A DNA stretch of 64,000 nucleotides, taken from assembly GCA_021796535.1 (NCBI GenBank), contig JAKABW010000010.1:19950-83949 (forward strand), written 5' to 3'. A program made the position numbers and the translations under genes. This document shows positions 38,191 to 47,667 of this stretch, in pieces. Within the stretch, counting starts at the first letter, position 1, and each line of letters opens with the position of its first letter. This DNA comes from Actinomycetes bacterium. Its GTDB lineage: Bacteria; Actinomycetota; Acidimicrobiia; Acidimicrobiales; Bog-793. The notes beneath the pieces were generated by a model, which saw only the letters and a program-made list of their open reading frames with translations, made no database searches and was not told the origin of the DNA.

Positions 38191-40788
38191 CTAATCCTTT
38201 TCCGCTGCCGAAATAAAGGACCGTGCGTAAGAACGCAGGGCATCCATTGCCTCGGCAATGTTTTCGGTATTTTTCCCGCCTGCCACGGCAAGGGCCGGGG
38301 AACCCCCTCCTCCCCCTCCGAGGAGAGCGGAGACGGCATTTATGGCATCTTTGGCGTTATACCCTTTCCCCGTGTTTACCGCAGCGGCAAGCGATACCTT
38401 GCCGTCGGTTTGCGCACTCACTATGGCAACAAAATCAATTTTGTTGCCCCCCGAAAGTTTGGAGACCATAGCACGGAGTTCATCCGCCTGGTAATTGTCA
38501 GCCCTAACCACCAAAATACCGTTTTCTGCCAAAAGTTCCAGCCTTTTGATTTCCTCGGCTGTCTTGAGTTCTTTGAGCCTGGTTGCTTCCTGACGGGCTT
38601 TTGCTTCCGCGTTTTCCAGCTTTTCCAGAGCCGGCAGCAATTGGTCTTTTGAGGTATGCAATTTTTTTGCCGCCTCTTGCAAAACAAAGTCGGTGTTGCG
38701 CATCTCGGCCAAAGTGTTCATCCCGGTTGTCGCTTCTATTCTTCTCGTATTGGCACCGATGGATGCCTCTGAAACTATATAGAACATGCCGATAGTTCCG
38801 AGGGAAGAGACGTGAGTCCCGCCACAAAGTTCCGTGGAGAAATCTCCGGCGCGCACAACCCTCACCCGGTCCCCGTATTTTTCCCCGAAAAACGCCATGG
38901 CTCCCGCTTCTTCAGCTTCACGTTTGGTGGTCTCGTAAATTTCCACGGATGCGTTCAACAGAATATGTTCGTTTACCAAATTTTCTATCTGAATTTTTTC
39001 TTCCTCGGTGAGCGCGGCAAAATGACTGAAATCAAATCTCAGACGGTCCGGAGCCACCAACGAACCCTGCTGCTTTACGTGGGGACCAAGCACCTGACGC
39101 AACGCCGCGTGCAGCAAATGGGTTGCCGTGTGGTTTTTTCTGGTGGCTGCACGCAACTTTTCGTCTGCTTCCAAATCTACCTCGGTACCCGGTTCAAAAG
39201 GATTTCCCTTAAAAACACCGCGGTGCAAGACGACGGAAAAATGACCCGACTGCGTGTCTTTTACCTCAAAAACAGTTCCGGCGGCGGCAATTCTCCCTTT
39301 GTCTCCGACTTGTCCTCCGCCTTCCGGATAAAAACAGGTTGAAGTAAGGATAACGTCGTATTCGTTCTCCTTGTCGGCGGGCAATACTTCCAGCACTCTT
39401 GCTTTTGCCTGCGTGGAGCCGTGCCAGAGCGGGACAGTCGGACCGTGGTCTTTGCTGATTTTTTCCAGCAGTTCATAGTGGTCGGTATCGTTTGAGGCAA
39501 GCTGCTTTCTGTTGGCTCTGGCCCTATCCCGCTGTGCCTCCATCAAATGGCTGAATGCATCCAGATCGACTTCCTTTTGTTTTTCGTGAGCCATTTCCAC
39601 CGTCAGTTCGATAGGGAAGCCATAGGTGTCATGCAATTTAAATGCAACTTCACCCGATAAAATATCCAAATCCTCTTTCAGAGCCTGTTGCAGTAACGTC
39701 TCCCCGGATTTAAGCGTTCGCCGGAAAGTCTCCTCTTCTTGGGTCAATATTTTGATAATGAGATCTCTGTCTTCACAAAGTTTTGGATAACTGTCCTTCA
39801 TCAGATCGGCCACGAAAGATCCGAGTTTTGGAGTCATGAGTCCGTCATAGCCGAGATAGCTGGCCCGCAGTGCGGCACGGCGTATAATCCTTCTCAGGAC
39901 ATAACCTCTCCCCTCGTTGGAGGGGAACACCCCGTCGGAAATTAAAAACGCCATGGCGCGCGCATGGTCTGCCAGTATGCGCAGAGCAATAACCGAATCT
40001 TTTGCATCGGGATCGGAAACTTTGGTCAATTCCGCGGCATGATCGATGATCGGCTTCAACAGGCAGGTGTCAAAAACAGAGTCGACTCCCTCCAAAAGAG
40101 CCACTATTCTTTCCAGGCCGGCTCCCGTGTCTATACTCGGTTTCGGAAGAGGTATCAGCTGCCCGTCGGCAAGTCTTTCGTATTGCATAAAAACCAGATT
40201 CCATATTTCCACGAACCTGTCTTCGCCGCCGTATTTGGGACCGCCCGGCTGTCCAAAACGCTCTCCTTTGTCAAAATAGATCTCGGAACAGGGCCCGCAA
40301 GGACCTGTGTTGCCCATCTTCCAAAAGTTGTCTTCCCCCATAATCTGGATTCTCTCATCGGGAACTCGGGCCACCGTCTTCCAAATGTTGGCCGAGTCGG
40401 CATCCGACTCATGCACGGTCACCCACAGCTTTTCCGGATCCAGACCCAAAATTTCAGTCACAAACTCCCAGGCGTATGAGATGGCTTCTTCTTTGAAATA
40501 GTCCCCAAAGCTGAAATTCCCCAACATCTCAAAAAAAGTGTTATGCCTGGCCGTGGTACCCACAAGTTCGATATCAAGCATCCTGAAACAACGCTGTATG
40601 CTTGTGGCACGCGAAAAAGGAGCCTTTTTCTCCCCGGTAAAATAAGGCTTAAAAGGCACCATTCCCGCTATGGTAAACAGCAACCCTTCTTCCGGCGGCA
40701 CCAAAGGCCAAGGCTCTACCGGTTCATGGGCATTGTCTGAAAAGTACTTGATAAAAGAAGTCCTTAACTTAGTGGCGTTCCAGCTCAA
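38191..40788 (-). CDS. alaS: Alanyl-tRNA synthetase
   Basis: 865 residues. Class II catalytic core: FTIAGMVPFKPYFTG, CFRMLDIELVGTTARHNTFF, EMLGNFSFGDYFKEEAI, GPCGPCSEIYFD and DTGAGLERIVALLEGVDS. Editing domain: HTATHLLHAALRQVLG and CGGTHVSSLGTIGMF with the zinc ligands. C-Ala domain at the end: VSAQTDGKVSLAAAV and the Gly-rich ALLGGGGGGSPALAVAGG. It charges tRNA-Ala and removes mischarged Ser/Gly. It is followed on the minus strand by ruvX and aroE. No T-box consensus is seen in the 315 bp upstream. Confidence 0.97.
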   Translation of the reverse strand: MSWNATKLRTSFIKYFSDNAHEPVEPWPLVPPEEGLLFTIAGMVPFKPYFTGEKKAPFSRATSIQRCFRMLDIELVGTTARHNTFFEMLGNFSFGDYFKEEAISYAWEFVTEILGLDPEKLWVTVHESDADSANIWKTVARVPDERIQIMGEDNFWKMGNTGPCGPCSEIYFDKGERFGQPGGPKYGGEDRFVEIWNLVFMQYERLADGQLIPLPKPSIDTGAGLERIVALLEGVDSVFDTCLLKPIIDHAAELTKVSDPDAKDSVIALRILADHARAMAFLISDGVFPSNEGRGYVLRRIIRRAALRASYLGYDGLMTPKLGSFVADLMKDSYPKLCEDRDLIIKILTQEEETFRRTLKSGETLLQQALKEDLDILSGEVAFKLHDTYGFPIELTVEMAHEKQKEVDLDAFSHLMEAQRDRARANRKQLASNDTDHYELLEKISKDHGPTVPLWHGSTQAKARVLEVLPADKENEYDVILTSTCFYPEGGGQVGDKGRIAAAGTVFEVKDTQSGHFSVVLHRGVFKGNPFEPGTEVDLEADEKLRAATRKNHTATHLLHAALRQVLGPHVKQQGSLVAPDRLRFDFSHFAALTEEEKIQIENLVNEHILLNASVEIYETTKREAEEAGAMAFFGEKYGDRVRVVRAGDFSTELCGGTHVSSLGTIGMFYIVSEASIGANTRRIEATTGMNTLAEMRNTDFVLQEAAKKLHTSKDQLLPALEKLENAEAKARQEATRLKELKTAEEIKRLELLAENGILVVRADNYQADELRAMVSKLSGGNKIDFVAIVSAQTDGKVSLAAAVNTGKGYNAKDAINAVSALLGGGGGGSPALAVAGGKNTENIAEAMDALRSYARSFISAAEKD

Positions 40789-41103
40789 CTTGATTCCTTC
40801 CTTGTGATCTGTAAAATAATGACTTTGGAGACATGCCTTACTTTGCGGATACTTGTTTAAACTCTAACAAGTTTTTACGCCGGGTATCAAAAAAATGCCC
40901 CTTGGCTGTGGCTTTGCGAACTCAAAACAAGGTTCGGTTCCGGATAAGCTCACTCACGAAAGGGTCTCCGGTATACCCGCCGGAAAGCTTGCCTCACGGC
41001 AATTTACAGACACGATATCCCGCGAAAAGATTACGGGTTTTTGAAAGCTTTGCTTTGTGCCGGACCTCAACTCCTCAAGAAAACCGAAACAAAATCCGAC
41101 ATT
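40789..41103. other. 315-bp intergenic region upstream of alaS
   Basis: No supported gene. A plus-strand frame opening at 40833 reads as low-complexity translation and overlaps the ABC permease; I reject it. The region ends against the 3' end of the ABC permease gene, so it should carry the alaS promoter on the minus strand. No leader hairpin or T-box sequence is identified. Confidence 0.4.
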
Positions 41104-42009
41104 TCAGAGCTCTCGCGACATGGCCCTTCTCGCCCCCAAAAACAACGCCGCAATCAGCCAGAGTACGATGACAATGGCCGCCTGCCATCCCGTCTCGATT
41201 CTGTTTAATGTCGCCCCGGGCTGAAGAGCCGCCGGCGTCATTTGGCGCAGCGTCACTCCCACAAAGGCTTGGCGCCAGCCGGGGTAAGAAGAAAAGGCGG
41301 ACAACAGAGAGGTAATGACCAACTCCCCCAGCAACGTCACGCCTATCGCAATCGAGCGGGAACCGAACAGGTTGGCCAACCCGAAAGCCAGGATCGTCCA
41401 GACAAAGACCTCAAGCAGGATCCATAAGTCGGCCCGCAGGATGTCGGGAAAGGACAATTCTCCGCCCCCGCCGAGAAAGTTATGGCCCCGCAGAAAGTAC
41501 GAGGCGACACCCAAAATAACGAGGGTGGGTAAAATTATTTGCATCACGACAAGTATGACCGCTCCGAGATCCGCAAAGAAAAAAGACATCCTGGAGCGCC
41601 CGGTCGCCACCAGATTCCGAAGCACGCCGGTGCCCAGAGTTCCCACGGCACCCGCCGTTGCCAGCAACACTCCGGCCACGGAGGCAAAAAATCCCAGGGC
41701 ACTCGACAATCCGCCGAATTTATTCATGGTTCCCAAGGGACCGAATCTGTGCGGATCGGAAATATGCAGTATTTCCAAAACCATCGAAACCAGAAAAACA
41801 ATGCCGAATGTCAGCACCCAAGCGGTAACGTACACCCCTCTTCTGTGGCGCAGAACATAGACGGACGAAGCAAAAACTGATCTCTTGGCGGCGTTGCGAT
41901 TCAACGTTGCACCGCTTGCCGGCATATCGGCTTGTTCCCCGGTGCCGGAGTTTTCCGATAACCTCGCTGTTTCCATCAAGGTATAAATAGGTTTTTTCGA
42001 ATCTGCCAT
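41104..42009 (-). CDS. ABC-2 type transporter permease
   Basis: 301 residues. A polar cytoplasmic N-terminus of about 55 residues is followed by about six membrane segments (VYVTAWVLTFGIVFLVSMVL, then FFASVAGVLLATAGAVGTLG, then the C-terminal AAIVIVLWLIAALFLGARRA). The layout is the ABC-2 permease type with a central conserved VATGRSRMSFF loop near residue 145. It lies 74 bp downstream of its ATPase gene; together they form a two-gene exporter. The substrate is unknown; drug or lipid export is common for this class. Confidence 0.82.
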   Translation of the reverse strand: MADSKKPIYTLMETARLSENSGTGEQADMPASGATLNRNAAKRSVFASSVYVLRHRRGVYVTAWVLTFGIVFLVSMVLEILHISDPHRFGPLGTMNKFGGLSSALGFFASVAGVLLATAGAVGTLGTGVLRNLVATGRSRMSFFFADLGAVILVVMQIILPTLVILGVASYFLRGHNFLGGGGELSFPDILRADLWILLEVFVWTILAFGLANLFGSRSIAIGVTLLGELVITSLLSAFSSYPGWRQAFVGVTLRQMTPAALQPGATLNRIETGWQAAIVIVLWLIAALFLGARRAMSREL

Positions 42010-42083
42010 CTCATGTCCGCCTTTAATGTTTGATCTTTTTCACAGGAAAACGGCCCGTGTGATTTTCCCAGTTTGCGAATGGT

Positions 42084-43037
42084 TCAGACATTGCCAAAAC
42101 TCTGCTCGCCCAATTTTTTGGTGAGCTCCAAGAACCTTTTTTCCAGGCTCTGGTTGGAACATGCAATACCGTAAACGGTGATTTGGTTTTCGACCAGCAG
42201 CCTGTTTGTTTCACCGGCTTGTTGTTTGGCATCGGTTTCCGCCGAAACGCCGTAAGCAATACCCGAGTCGGAAATACGACAATTGAAGATCCGTCTGTCC
42301 CCGGTCACCAGTAAAGCGGCGACGGCCGGATCGCTGCATTCGATTACTATATCCGTATCGCCGCCGGCAATAATGTCAGAAAGCTCACCCTGTATGACTA
42401 CTTTCCCGCCATCCAGTATCGCCACATGCTGGCATGTCTTTTGCACCTCGTCCAACAGATGGGACGAAAGCAACACACTGCGCCCTTCCTCCACCAAACG
42501 CTGGATCAGATCCCGCAAGGCGTTCATCCCGGCCGGATCAAGTCCGTTCATGGGCTCGTCCAACAAAAGGAGTTTCGGATCGGCAATCAGACATGCGGCT
42601 ATTCCGAGTCGCTGTCGCATTCCCATGGAGTAGGTTCCCACTTTGACTTTTGCGTAATGAGTCAACTCCACTTTGTCCAAGGATTCAAAAATTCTTTTGT
42701 AAGCGTCTCCCCCGCGTGCCGCGGCCAGAATTTCAAGATTGGCAAGAGCTGTGAGATTTTTGAGAAACCTGGGTTCTTCGATAATGGCACCCACTTGGTT
42801 TAGTGCCGCCCTGCGGTCATCAAAAGCGTCAAAACCGCCTATTTTAACAGTTCCCTTATTCTTAGGTGTCAAACCCAAAATAACCCTCATCAGAGTTGTT
42901 TTCCCTGCTCCGTTCGGCCCCAAATACCCGAAAGAACAAGCTTCGGGAACTTCCAGATCCACGTCGTTGATCACGACACGATCCGCAAAGGACTTTACGA
43001 GCCCGTTTATCTTTAGAATTGCGCCGGATTCTTGCAA
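42084..43037 (-). CDS. ABC transporter ATP-binding protein
   Basis: 317 residues. Walker A YLGPNGAGKTTLMRVILGL, ABC signature YSMGMRQRLGIA, Walker B LLLLDEPMNGLDPAGM, H-loop VLLSSHLLDEV. The C-terminal about 90 residues are a regulatory extension seen in DrrA-type and bacitracin-type ATPases. TTG start with GGTGAT upstream. It powers the adjacent ABC-2 permease. Substrate not deducible. Confidence 0.92.
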   Translation of the reverse strand: MQESGAILKINGLVKSFADRVVINDVDLEVPEACSFGYLGPNGAGKTTLMRVILGLTPKNKGTVKIGGFDAFDDRRAALNQVGAIIEEPRFLKNLTALANLEILAAARGGDAYKRIFESLDKVELTHYAKVKVGTYSMGMRQRLGIAACLIADPKLLLLDEPMNGLDPAGMNALRDLIQRLVEEGRSVLLSSHLLDEVQKTCQHVAILDGGKVVIQGELSDIIAGGDTDIVIECSDPAVAALLVTGDRRIFNCRISDSGIAYGVSAETDAKQQAGETNRLLVENQITVYGIACSNQSLEKRFLELTKKLGEQSFGNV

Positions 43038-43091
43038 ATCATCACCCGTCCAATAACTCTTTAAATCATTTTCACCCGCATACTAACACAC

Positions 43092-43125
43092 AAGCCAGTT
43101 TGTTGTCGCGACATCAAACTGGCTT
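43092..43125 (+). terminator. Hairpin terminator-like element
   Basis: Perfect 11-base arms AAGCCAGTTTG (43092-43102) and CAAACTGGCTT (43115-43125) with a 12-base loop, followed on the plus strand by a T-rich run. Flanking genes are both on the minus strand, so for them the hairpin lies between lipoate-ligase-like gene and the ABC operon with A-rather than T-rich sequence before it and a poor U-tract after it. Confidence 0.6.
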
Positions 43126-43148
43126 TTTCTTTTGTAAAAGTTGCCGCA

Positions 43149-43859
43149 TCAAACAGCACACAGCAACTCCAGAAATATTTTTTCTATTTTTAATTTATTT
43201 TTTGCCGTAAGAGGTGTTTTTTCTCTTCCGCCACTGTTCCTGTCCGGATCTTTATTGCTTTCACATATCAAGATATTTTTATCCATTGCTCCGCAATCAA
43301 TATTTAATTTCTTTTTACCAAATAAGTCCCATAAATACTCCTGTGACGCATCCAAGGGCAGCATGGTGTAAAACCAAGTACCGTCTTTGTTGCGCCTCTG
43401 CGAAATGCCGACGGCTTTTCCGTCGTCTGCCACCACCTCGCCGGGTCCAAGGCCGGCAAAACAAATCAGCCGCGAGTCTTCCCCGATAAGCCTTCCCGTA
43501 TAAACACAGCTCTCGACCGCCAACAAATTCAGTGTTTTTGCATAAAGTTTTCCTACCCAAACAGGCGATTTCAAAATATCGCTTTCATACAAAGGATCGT
43601 CGCAGGGTATAAAAATGTCTATCCACACTTGTGCGAGCGGAGATACCGCAACGGCTCCCCCGCCGCTTCTGCGCTTTACGATGCGAAAGCGCTCACCGGA
43701 AAAGTCGGCAGAAAGTACTTCTGTACTCTGCGAACTCCCCAAAACAAGAGCGGAATCAAGCGGATTGCAAACAAAAACGGTTCTCTTTGGCATCGGAGCA
43801 ACCCTTGCCGCCAAGACTTCGGCATAATCTGATTCATAAATCAGTCTAAAATTTGTCAT
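43149..43859 (-). CDS. Lipoate-protein ligase-like (BPL/LplA/LipB family) protein
   Basis: 236 residues from ATG 43859, which leaves a 16-bp gap to the HNH gene. An alternative ATG at 43928 adds 23 residues but overlaps the HNH gene by 53 bases. KRRSGGGAVAVSP (about residue 65) matches the RRxSGGGAV lipoate/biotin-binding loop, and DDGKAVGISQRRNKDG carries the KxxGxxQ Lys that contacts the acyl-adenylate. It lacks the LplA C-terminal accessory domain. It could attach lipoate or octanoate to dehydrogenase E2 or GcvH proteins. Which substrate is not settled. Confidence 0.75.
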   Translation of the reverse strand: MTNFRLIYESDYAEVLAARVAPMPKRTVFVCNPLDSALVLGSSQSTEVLSADFSGERFRIVKRRSGGGAVAVSPLAQVWIDIFIPCDDPLYESDILKSPVWVGKLYAKTLNLLAVESCVYTGRLIGEDSRLICFAGLGPGEVVADDGKAVGISQRRNKDGTWFYTMLPLDASQEYLWDLFGKKKLNIDCGAMDKNILICESNKDPDRNSGGREKTPLTAKNKLKIEKIFLELLCAV

Positions 43860-43875
43860 CGGAAGCGGGATATAC

Positions 43876-44406
43876 TCAAGAACAGTTTTCAATAAGAAGA
43901 GGCGATTCCCACTCTTCTCCCTGGACATACGGTTTCCACTCCGGCCTGATATCGCCCCGTGCGATAAACATATGCAATGACGGTTGGGGCTCCCTTGGCA
44001 ATTTATACAATTTAAATCCTGTTTCGGAAATCAGGCTGCTTCCTTTTACCGCATTGCACCTCTTACACGCCGCCACCACATTATCCCAGGAATTTTTACC
44101 GCCGCGGCTTTTGGGTATCACATGGTCTATATTTTCTGCGGCAGCACCGCAATATTGACACCGGTTATTGTCTCTGATAAAAATTGCTCTTTTGGTGATG
44201 GCAATTTTACGGCCATAAGGTACTTTTACATAATTGTGAAGTCTGACAATGGAGGGTTCCGGAAAAGATTTACTGACTGAAGATACCGTCAGCCCGGTAC
44301 GGTGTACCAGTTCTGCTTTACCGTATATCAAAAGCACGAGAGCCCTGCGGGTAGACACAAAGCCGAGCGCTTCATATGTGGCGTTCAAGACAAGAGCTCG
44401 CTCCAT
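43876..44406 (-). CDS. HNH endonuclease domain protein (actinobacterial type)
   Basis: 176 residues. The nuclease motif runs about 80-130: RCQYCGAAAENIDHVIPKS, then NVVAACKRCNAVKGSS, giving two CxxC zinc pairs around the DH dyad and N. The N-terminal half MERALVLNATYEALGFVSTR is highly conserved in actinobacterial copies of this gene, which are usually chromosomal and not clearly mobile. The cellular role is unknown. It begins a minus-strand pair with the lipoate-ligase-like gene. Confidence 0.85.
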   Translation of the reverse strand: MERALVLNATYEALGFVSTRRALVLLIYGKAELVHRTGLTVSSVSKSFPEPSIVRLHNYVKVPYGRKIAITKRAIFIRDNNRCQYCGAAAENIDHVIPKSRGGKNSWDNVVAACKRCNAVKGSSLISETGFKLYKLPREPQPSLHMFIARGDIRPEWKPYVQGEEWESPLLIENCS

Positions 44407-44629
44407 AATTTAGGGCTCTTTCCGAACGGCGTCAAGCATCGCTTACGATAGCCTGTATCTCGGTCTAAGGTACAATAAAACCATAGCGTAAACCCCAAGT
44501 GATGCACGGGAGTCTCTTGAATCCCTACAAGTAATAATATAGCCCAAAAAAAATAATTTATTGGGCATTACCTCTAGTTTAGTTGCGAAAAGAGATGTCG
44601 GCTGTCCATGCCGACAAAATGCCTGTTGT

Positions 44630-44845
44630 TCAATGCGAAAATTCTTCAGCGCACCATTTGATATAGTCGTAAATATCTTTTCTCACGACACAAAGCTTTG
44701 GAGAGCCGTACGCCGTTTCCATCCGAAATGCGATCCAAGTCCTGTCTTTATGTCTCAAATATCCGCCTATGTTACGCTTTGGAACAAAACAGTAGAGCAC
44801 CCGAAAAAATGTAACGGACAGCCAAAAATATTTCAACTCTCTCAC
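44630..44845 (-). CDS. Possible small protein, unverified
   Basis: 71 residues with a plausible protein-like C-terminus (YLRHKDRTWIAFRMETAYG, then KDIYDYIKWCAEEF) and an aromatic, basic N-terminus. No family recognised, and no strong binding site seen. The flanking 458 bp between the HNH and DUF3040 genes are otherwise empty. Listed because the composition is not shadow-like, but it may be non-coding. Confidence 0.28.
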   Translation of the reverse strand: MRELKYFWLSVTFFRVLYCFVPKRNIGGYLRHKDRTWIAFRMETAYGSPKLCVVRKDIYDYIKWCAEEFSH

Positions 44846-44864
44846 GATACCGCTCTAAAGATAA

Positions 44865-45248
44865 TCAAGTATCCTTCCGCCATAAATGGGTTACCTTGTG
44901 GGCAATCACCGAAATCTCGGAGGATATCGGCTTATGGCGGGATGAATGGGTTTCCTGGTTGGCATGGTTTAGAACGCCGGATTTTGCAGCCCTGTAATTT
45001 TTTTCAAAAACAAAAGCCGAAAGGAGCATAAGCAGAAAACCGATTGTTGCCACCAAGAGAGAATCGCGAAAGGTTGCCGTCAGGACAGCAAACCCCAAGA
45101 TAAATCCGGCAACGGGCCAAAGCAGGTAAGGGTTGATGCGGCGCTTTTCAAAACCGGCGCTGACTCTGTTTGCAAAGCTCCGATCGTGTTCAAAGAGCCT
45201 TTTTTCCATATCTTTTAATATTTTTTGCTCTTCTTCTGATAACGACAC
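44865..45248 (-). CDS. DUF3040 small membrane protein
   Basis: 127 residues. The N-terminus SLSEEEQKILKDMEKRLFEHD is the DUF3040 signature (Ser-Glu-Glu-Glu-Gln then a charged helix), followed by two adjacent membrane segments (YLLWPVAGFILGFAVLTATF and LLVATIGFLLMLLSAFVF) and a polar tail. DUF3040 proteins are an actinobacterial family of unknown function. GGAGGG lies 4 bases before the GTG start. Confidence 0.85.
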   Translation of the reverse strand: MSLSEEEQKILKDMEKRLFEHDRSFANRVSAGFEKRRINPYLLWPVAGFILGFAVLTATFRDSLLVATIGFLLMLLSAFVFEKNYRAAKSGVLNHANQETHSSRHKPISSEISVIAHKVTHLWRKDT

Positions 45249-45525
45249 TTTACCCTCCTCTCTCAGACTCGCCCCCAGGATTACTTAATATCTATTTTAT
45301 ATAGTAGCAATCTCATATGTCAGTCGCATACACAGGTTGAACACAAATTATTTTCTCACTTAAAATTTCAATCCACAATACCGCCACGTACAATTATTTG
45401 TGCATCCCTCTATTGTTTCCAACGGCCTTTTTCCGGGAAACCTGCTGTGGGAAACCCCCGATTCCGGCAATTGATACAATTCGCCCGACTTATTGAGCAT
45501 TGCCTGACGGATTCAGGCCGAAAAG

Positions 45526-46716
45526 TTATCTTTTCATGCCGTATCTGATTGATTTGTTGCCAAAACGCTCTTTGACGTCCAAGGTAACTTCTTCCAACAT
45601 ATCTTTGTCATTAAAATTTTTCTCCTCAAAAAGCGACTTTTGAGTATAGAAATCTCTCGCCGCGGATACAAAATTGCTCAACTGTACACCGCACAGGCGA
45701 ACACTCAGTTTTAAATCCAGCTTTGCAACTATTTCGTGAACCGTTTCCTTCAGTTCCAAAAAGGAGAAAAATGGGGTTTCTTTGGTTTTTGATCTTGTGA
45801 TGACTTCAAAATTACTGAATTTCACTTTGAGAGAAACAGAGCGGCATAACAATCCGGCCCGCTTTGCGGCAAAATAAACTTCTTCGGCCAAGATATCGAT
45901 TTCCGGTGACAACTCGTCAAGACCCACCAAATCTACGGCAAAAGTTTCTTCTTTACCCAAAGATTTTCTCGGTTGATTGAGGGTCACTTCGGAACTCCCC
46001 ATCCCTCGGGCCAAATCAAAAACCCAATTCCCTTGGGCTCTGCCGAATTTGGCAGTAAGCGTCGACAAAGGCAGCATTTTAAGGTCGGCGACCGTCTTGA
46101 TACCTATCTGTGCCAACTTTTCGACCGTTTTGCCGCCGATACCCGGCAACGCCGCCACCGGATGCCGTTCAAGAAATGGGTCTGCCGCTTCAGGCGAGAT
46201 CAATAAAACGGGGTCGGTATCTCTTATAATGCCGTTCACTATCTTTGGCTTTGCCGCTTTGGATGCCAGTTTCGCCAGCAGTTTGTTGTGAGCAATTCCT
46301 ATGCTGCATTTCAGGCCCGTCTCTGCCAAAAGATCGTCCGATATTTTGCGGCCTATGGTCAAGTTGTCACCCAAAAGACTGTGCGCGTGGGAAATGTCCA
46401 AATAAGCCTCATCCAAAGCAACTGTCTCCACAAAGGGTGTGATCCTGTCCAAAACGGCAAGAAATTGCTTGTGGTATGATCTGTATCTGTCAATTTTCAC
46501 CGGGACAAGAACTGCTTTGGGGCAAGCCTGCAAGGCCTTAAAAACAGGCATTGCGGCGCGAACTCCATAAATCCTTGCCTCGTAAGAAGCCGAACATACA
46601 ACTCCTCTCTTTCCTCCTCCACCGACGACCACAGGCAGACCCCGCAAAGAGGGGTTGTCCAATATCTCTACAGAAGCAAAAAAGGAATTGATATCGACAT
46701 GTAAAATATCACCCAC
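45526..46716 (-). CDS. dinB: DNA polymerase IV (Y family)
   Basis: 396 residues. Translesion polymerase; the catalytic acidic residues are in HVDINSFFASVEI and VALDEAYLDIS. GIAHNKLLAKLASKAAKPK and the LPGIGGKTVEKLAQIGIKTV helix-hairpin-helix follow, then the little-finger domain with TFAVDLVG. GTG start with AGGAGG 6 bases upstream. No SOS box is visible upstream, so LexA control is not evident despite lexA lying about 1.7 kb away. No C-terminal beta-clamp motif was sought in detail. Confidence 0.94.
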   Translation of the reverse strand: MGDILHVDINSFFASVEILDNPSLRGLPVVVGGGGKRGVVCSASYEARIYGVRAAMPVFKALQACPKAVLVPVKIDRYRSYHKQFLAVLDRITPFVETVALDEAYLDISHAHSLLGDNLTIGRKISDDLLAETGLKCSIGIAHNKLLAKLASKAAKPKIVNGIIRDTDPVLLISPEAADPFLERHPVAALPGIGGKTVEKLAQIGIKTVADLKMLPLSTLTAKFGRAQGNWVFDLARGMGSSEVTLNQPRKSLGKEETFAVDLVGLDELSPEIDILAEEVYFAAKRAGLLCRSVSLKVKFSNFEVITRSKTKETPFFSFLELKETVHEIVAKLDLKLSVRLCGVQLSNFVSAARDFYTQKSLFEEKNFNDKDMLEEVTLDVKERFGNKSIRYGMKR

Positions 46717-46785
46717 ACCAGACCTCCTATACCATAAACAAAAATTGAAAAGGTCTTTTACTCAAAAGTCCACCGCCAAGGAAGC

Positions 46786-47487
46786 CTAAAATATCATGCG
46801 TCTGAACCCTTCCGCAAACGCAATTCCCGTCCCGGCTGCCGCTTCTTTAGCCCTTTCGCGAACTATGGAGCGCAGCCATTCGGTAGAATCACCCAATTGA
46901 CTGACATGAGAGCTGATGGCCTTCTCTTTGCTCTCTATGCTCGCCGAGATGTCCACAGACACAGAAGGGGCAAGCGTACCGGAAAGAAGCATGTAACTGA
47001 TTTTATGCGGGGCTCCTTCTTCTTTGAAATACAACGGTGAAAATGCCGCCGGAGAGACTGCGTCCAAAGCGGCCCAGCCTGTCTCTCTGTGGTCTCTGTG
47101 GTTATAATAGTGTTCACCGAAAAAAACGGCGGTGGGATCAGGAGAGACGACGGCTTCGGGTTGAAATTCCCTGATGATGCTGACCAATTTTCTGCGTAAC
47201 GATATGTCGTTGGTGACTTCCCCGTCCGGTATGCGCAAAAAATCCACGATTTGTATCTTCAAATATTTTCGTGCCTCTTCCACCTCTTGCTCGCGCAGCG
47301 CCATCAAAATATCCGGATCGGACGAAGGGTCGGAAGAACCTTTGTCCCCTCCGGCGCAAACCACAAGACGAATTTCACAACCGCCGGCGCTCCAGCGCGC
47401 CAGAGTGCCTCCGCAAGACACATCAGCGTCATCGGGATGGGCGTAAATAGCCAACGCACGATTGGGAATGTCCGAAAGAATTTCCAC
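46786..47487 (-). CDS. PIG-L family deacetylase (LmbE/MshB-like)
   Basis: 233 residues. YAHPDDADVSCGGTLARW carries the zinc AHPDD motif and NHRDHRETGWAALDAV the second (HxDHR); both are typical of GlcNAc-Ins deacetylase MshB, mycothiol S-conjugate amidase and their relatives. With mshD elsewhere in the window a mycothiol-related role is plausible but not proved by position. AAGGAG lies 9 bases before the GTG start. It is encoded between dinB and the SOS-linked membrane protein. Confidence 0.85.
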   Translation of the reverse strand: MEILSDIPNRALAIYAHPDDADVSCGGTLARWSAGGCEIRLVVCAGGDKGSSDPSSDPDILMALREQEVEEARKYLKIQIVDFLRIPDGEVTNDISLRRKLVSIIREFQPEAVVSPDPTAVFFGEHYYNHRDHRETGWAALDAVSPAAFSPLYFKEEGAPHKISYMLLSGTLAPSVSVDISASIESKEKAISSHVSQLGDSTEWLRSIVRERAKEAAAGTGIAFAEGFRRMIF

Positions 47488-47667
47488 TGATAAAGACTCC
47501 TTGCGATAGAGAGGTACTCATTGTGCCGATATTCCGACACTTTCCCACTTTATCGCATTCATTTTATTTTCAAAAATATCACAACCGACAATCTCCAAAA
47601 AATAATTTGCTTCGGAGAGCCAGGATCTTGCCTGCAGAAAATATCTCTCTATTTTTGATATGCAAAA

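Noticed and set aside
40789..41103. T-box leader upstream of alaS
   Set aside because: The conserved T-box sequence and antiterminator pairing are not visible.
44561..45031. 156-codon plus-strand frame
   Set aside because: It runs antisense to the DUF3040 gene and has shadow-like composition.
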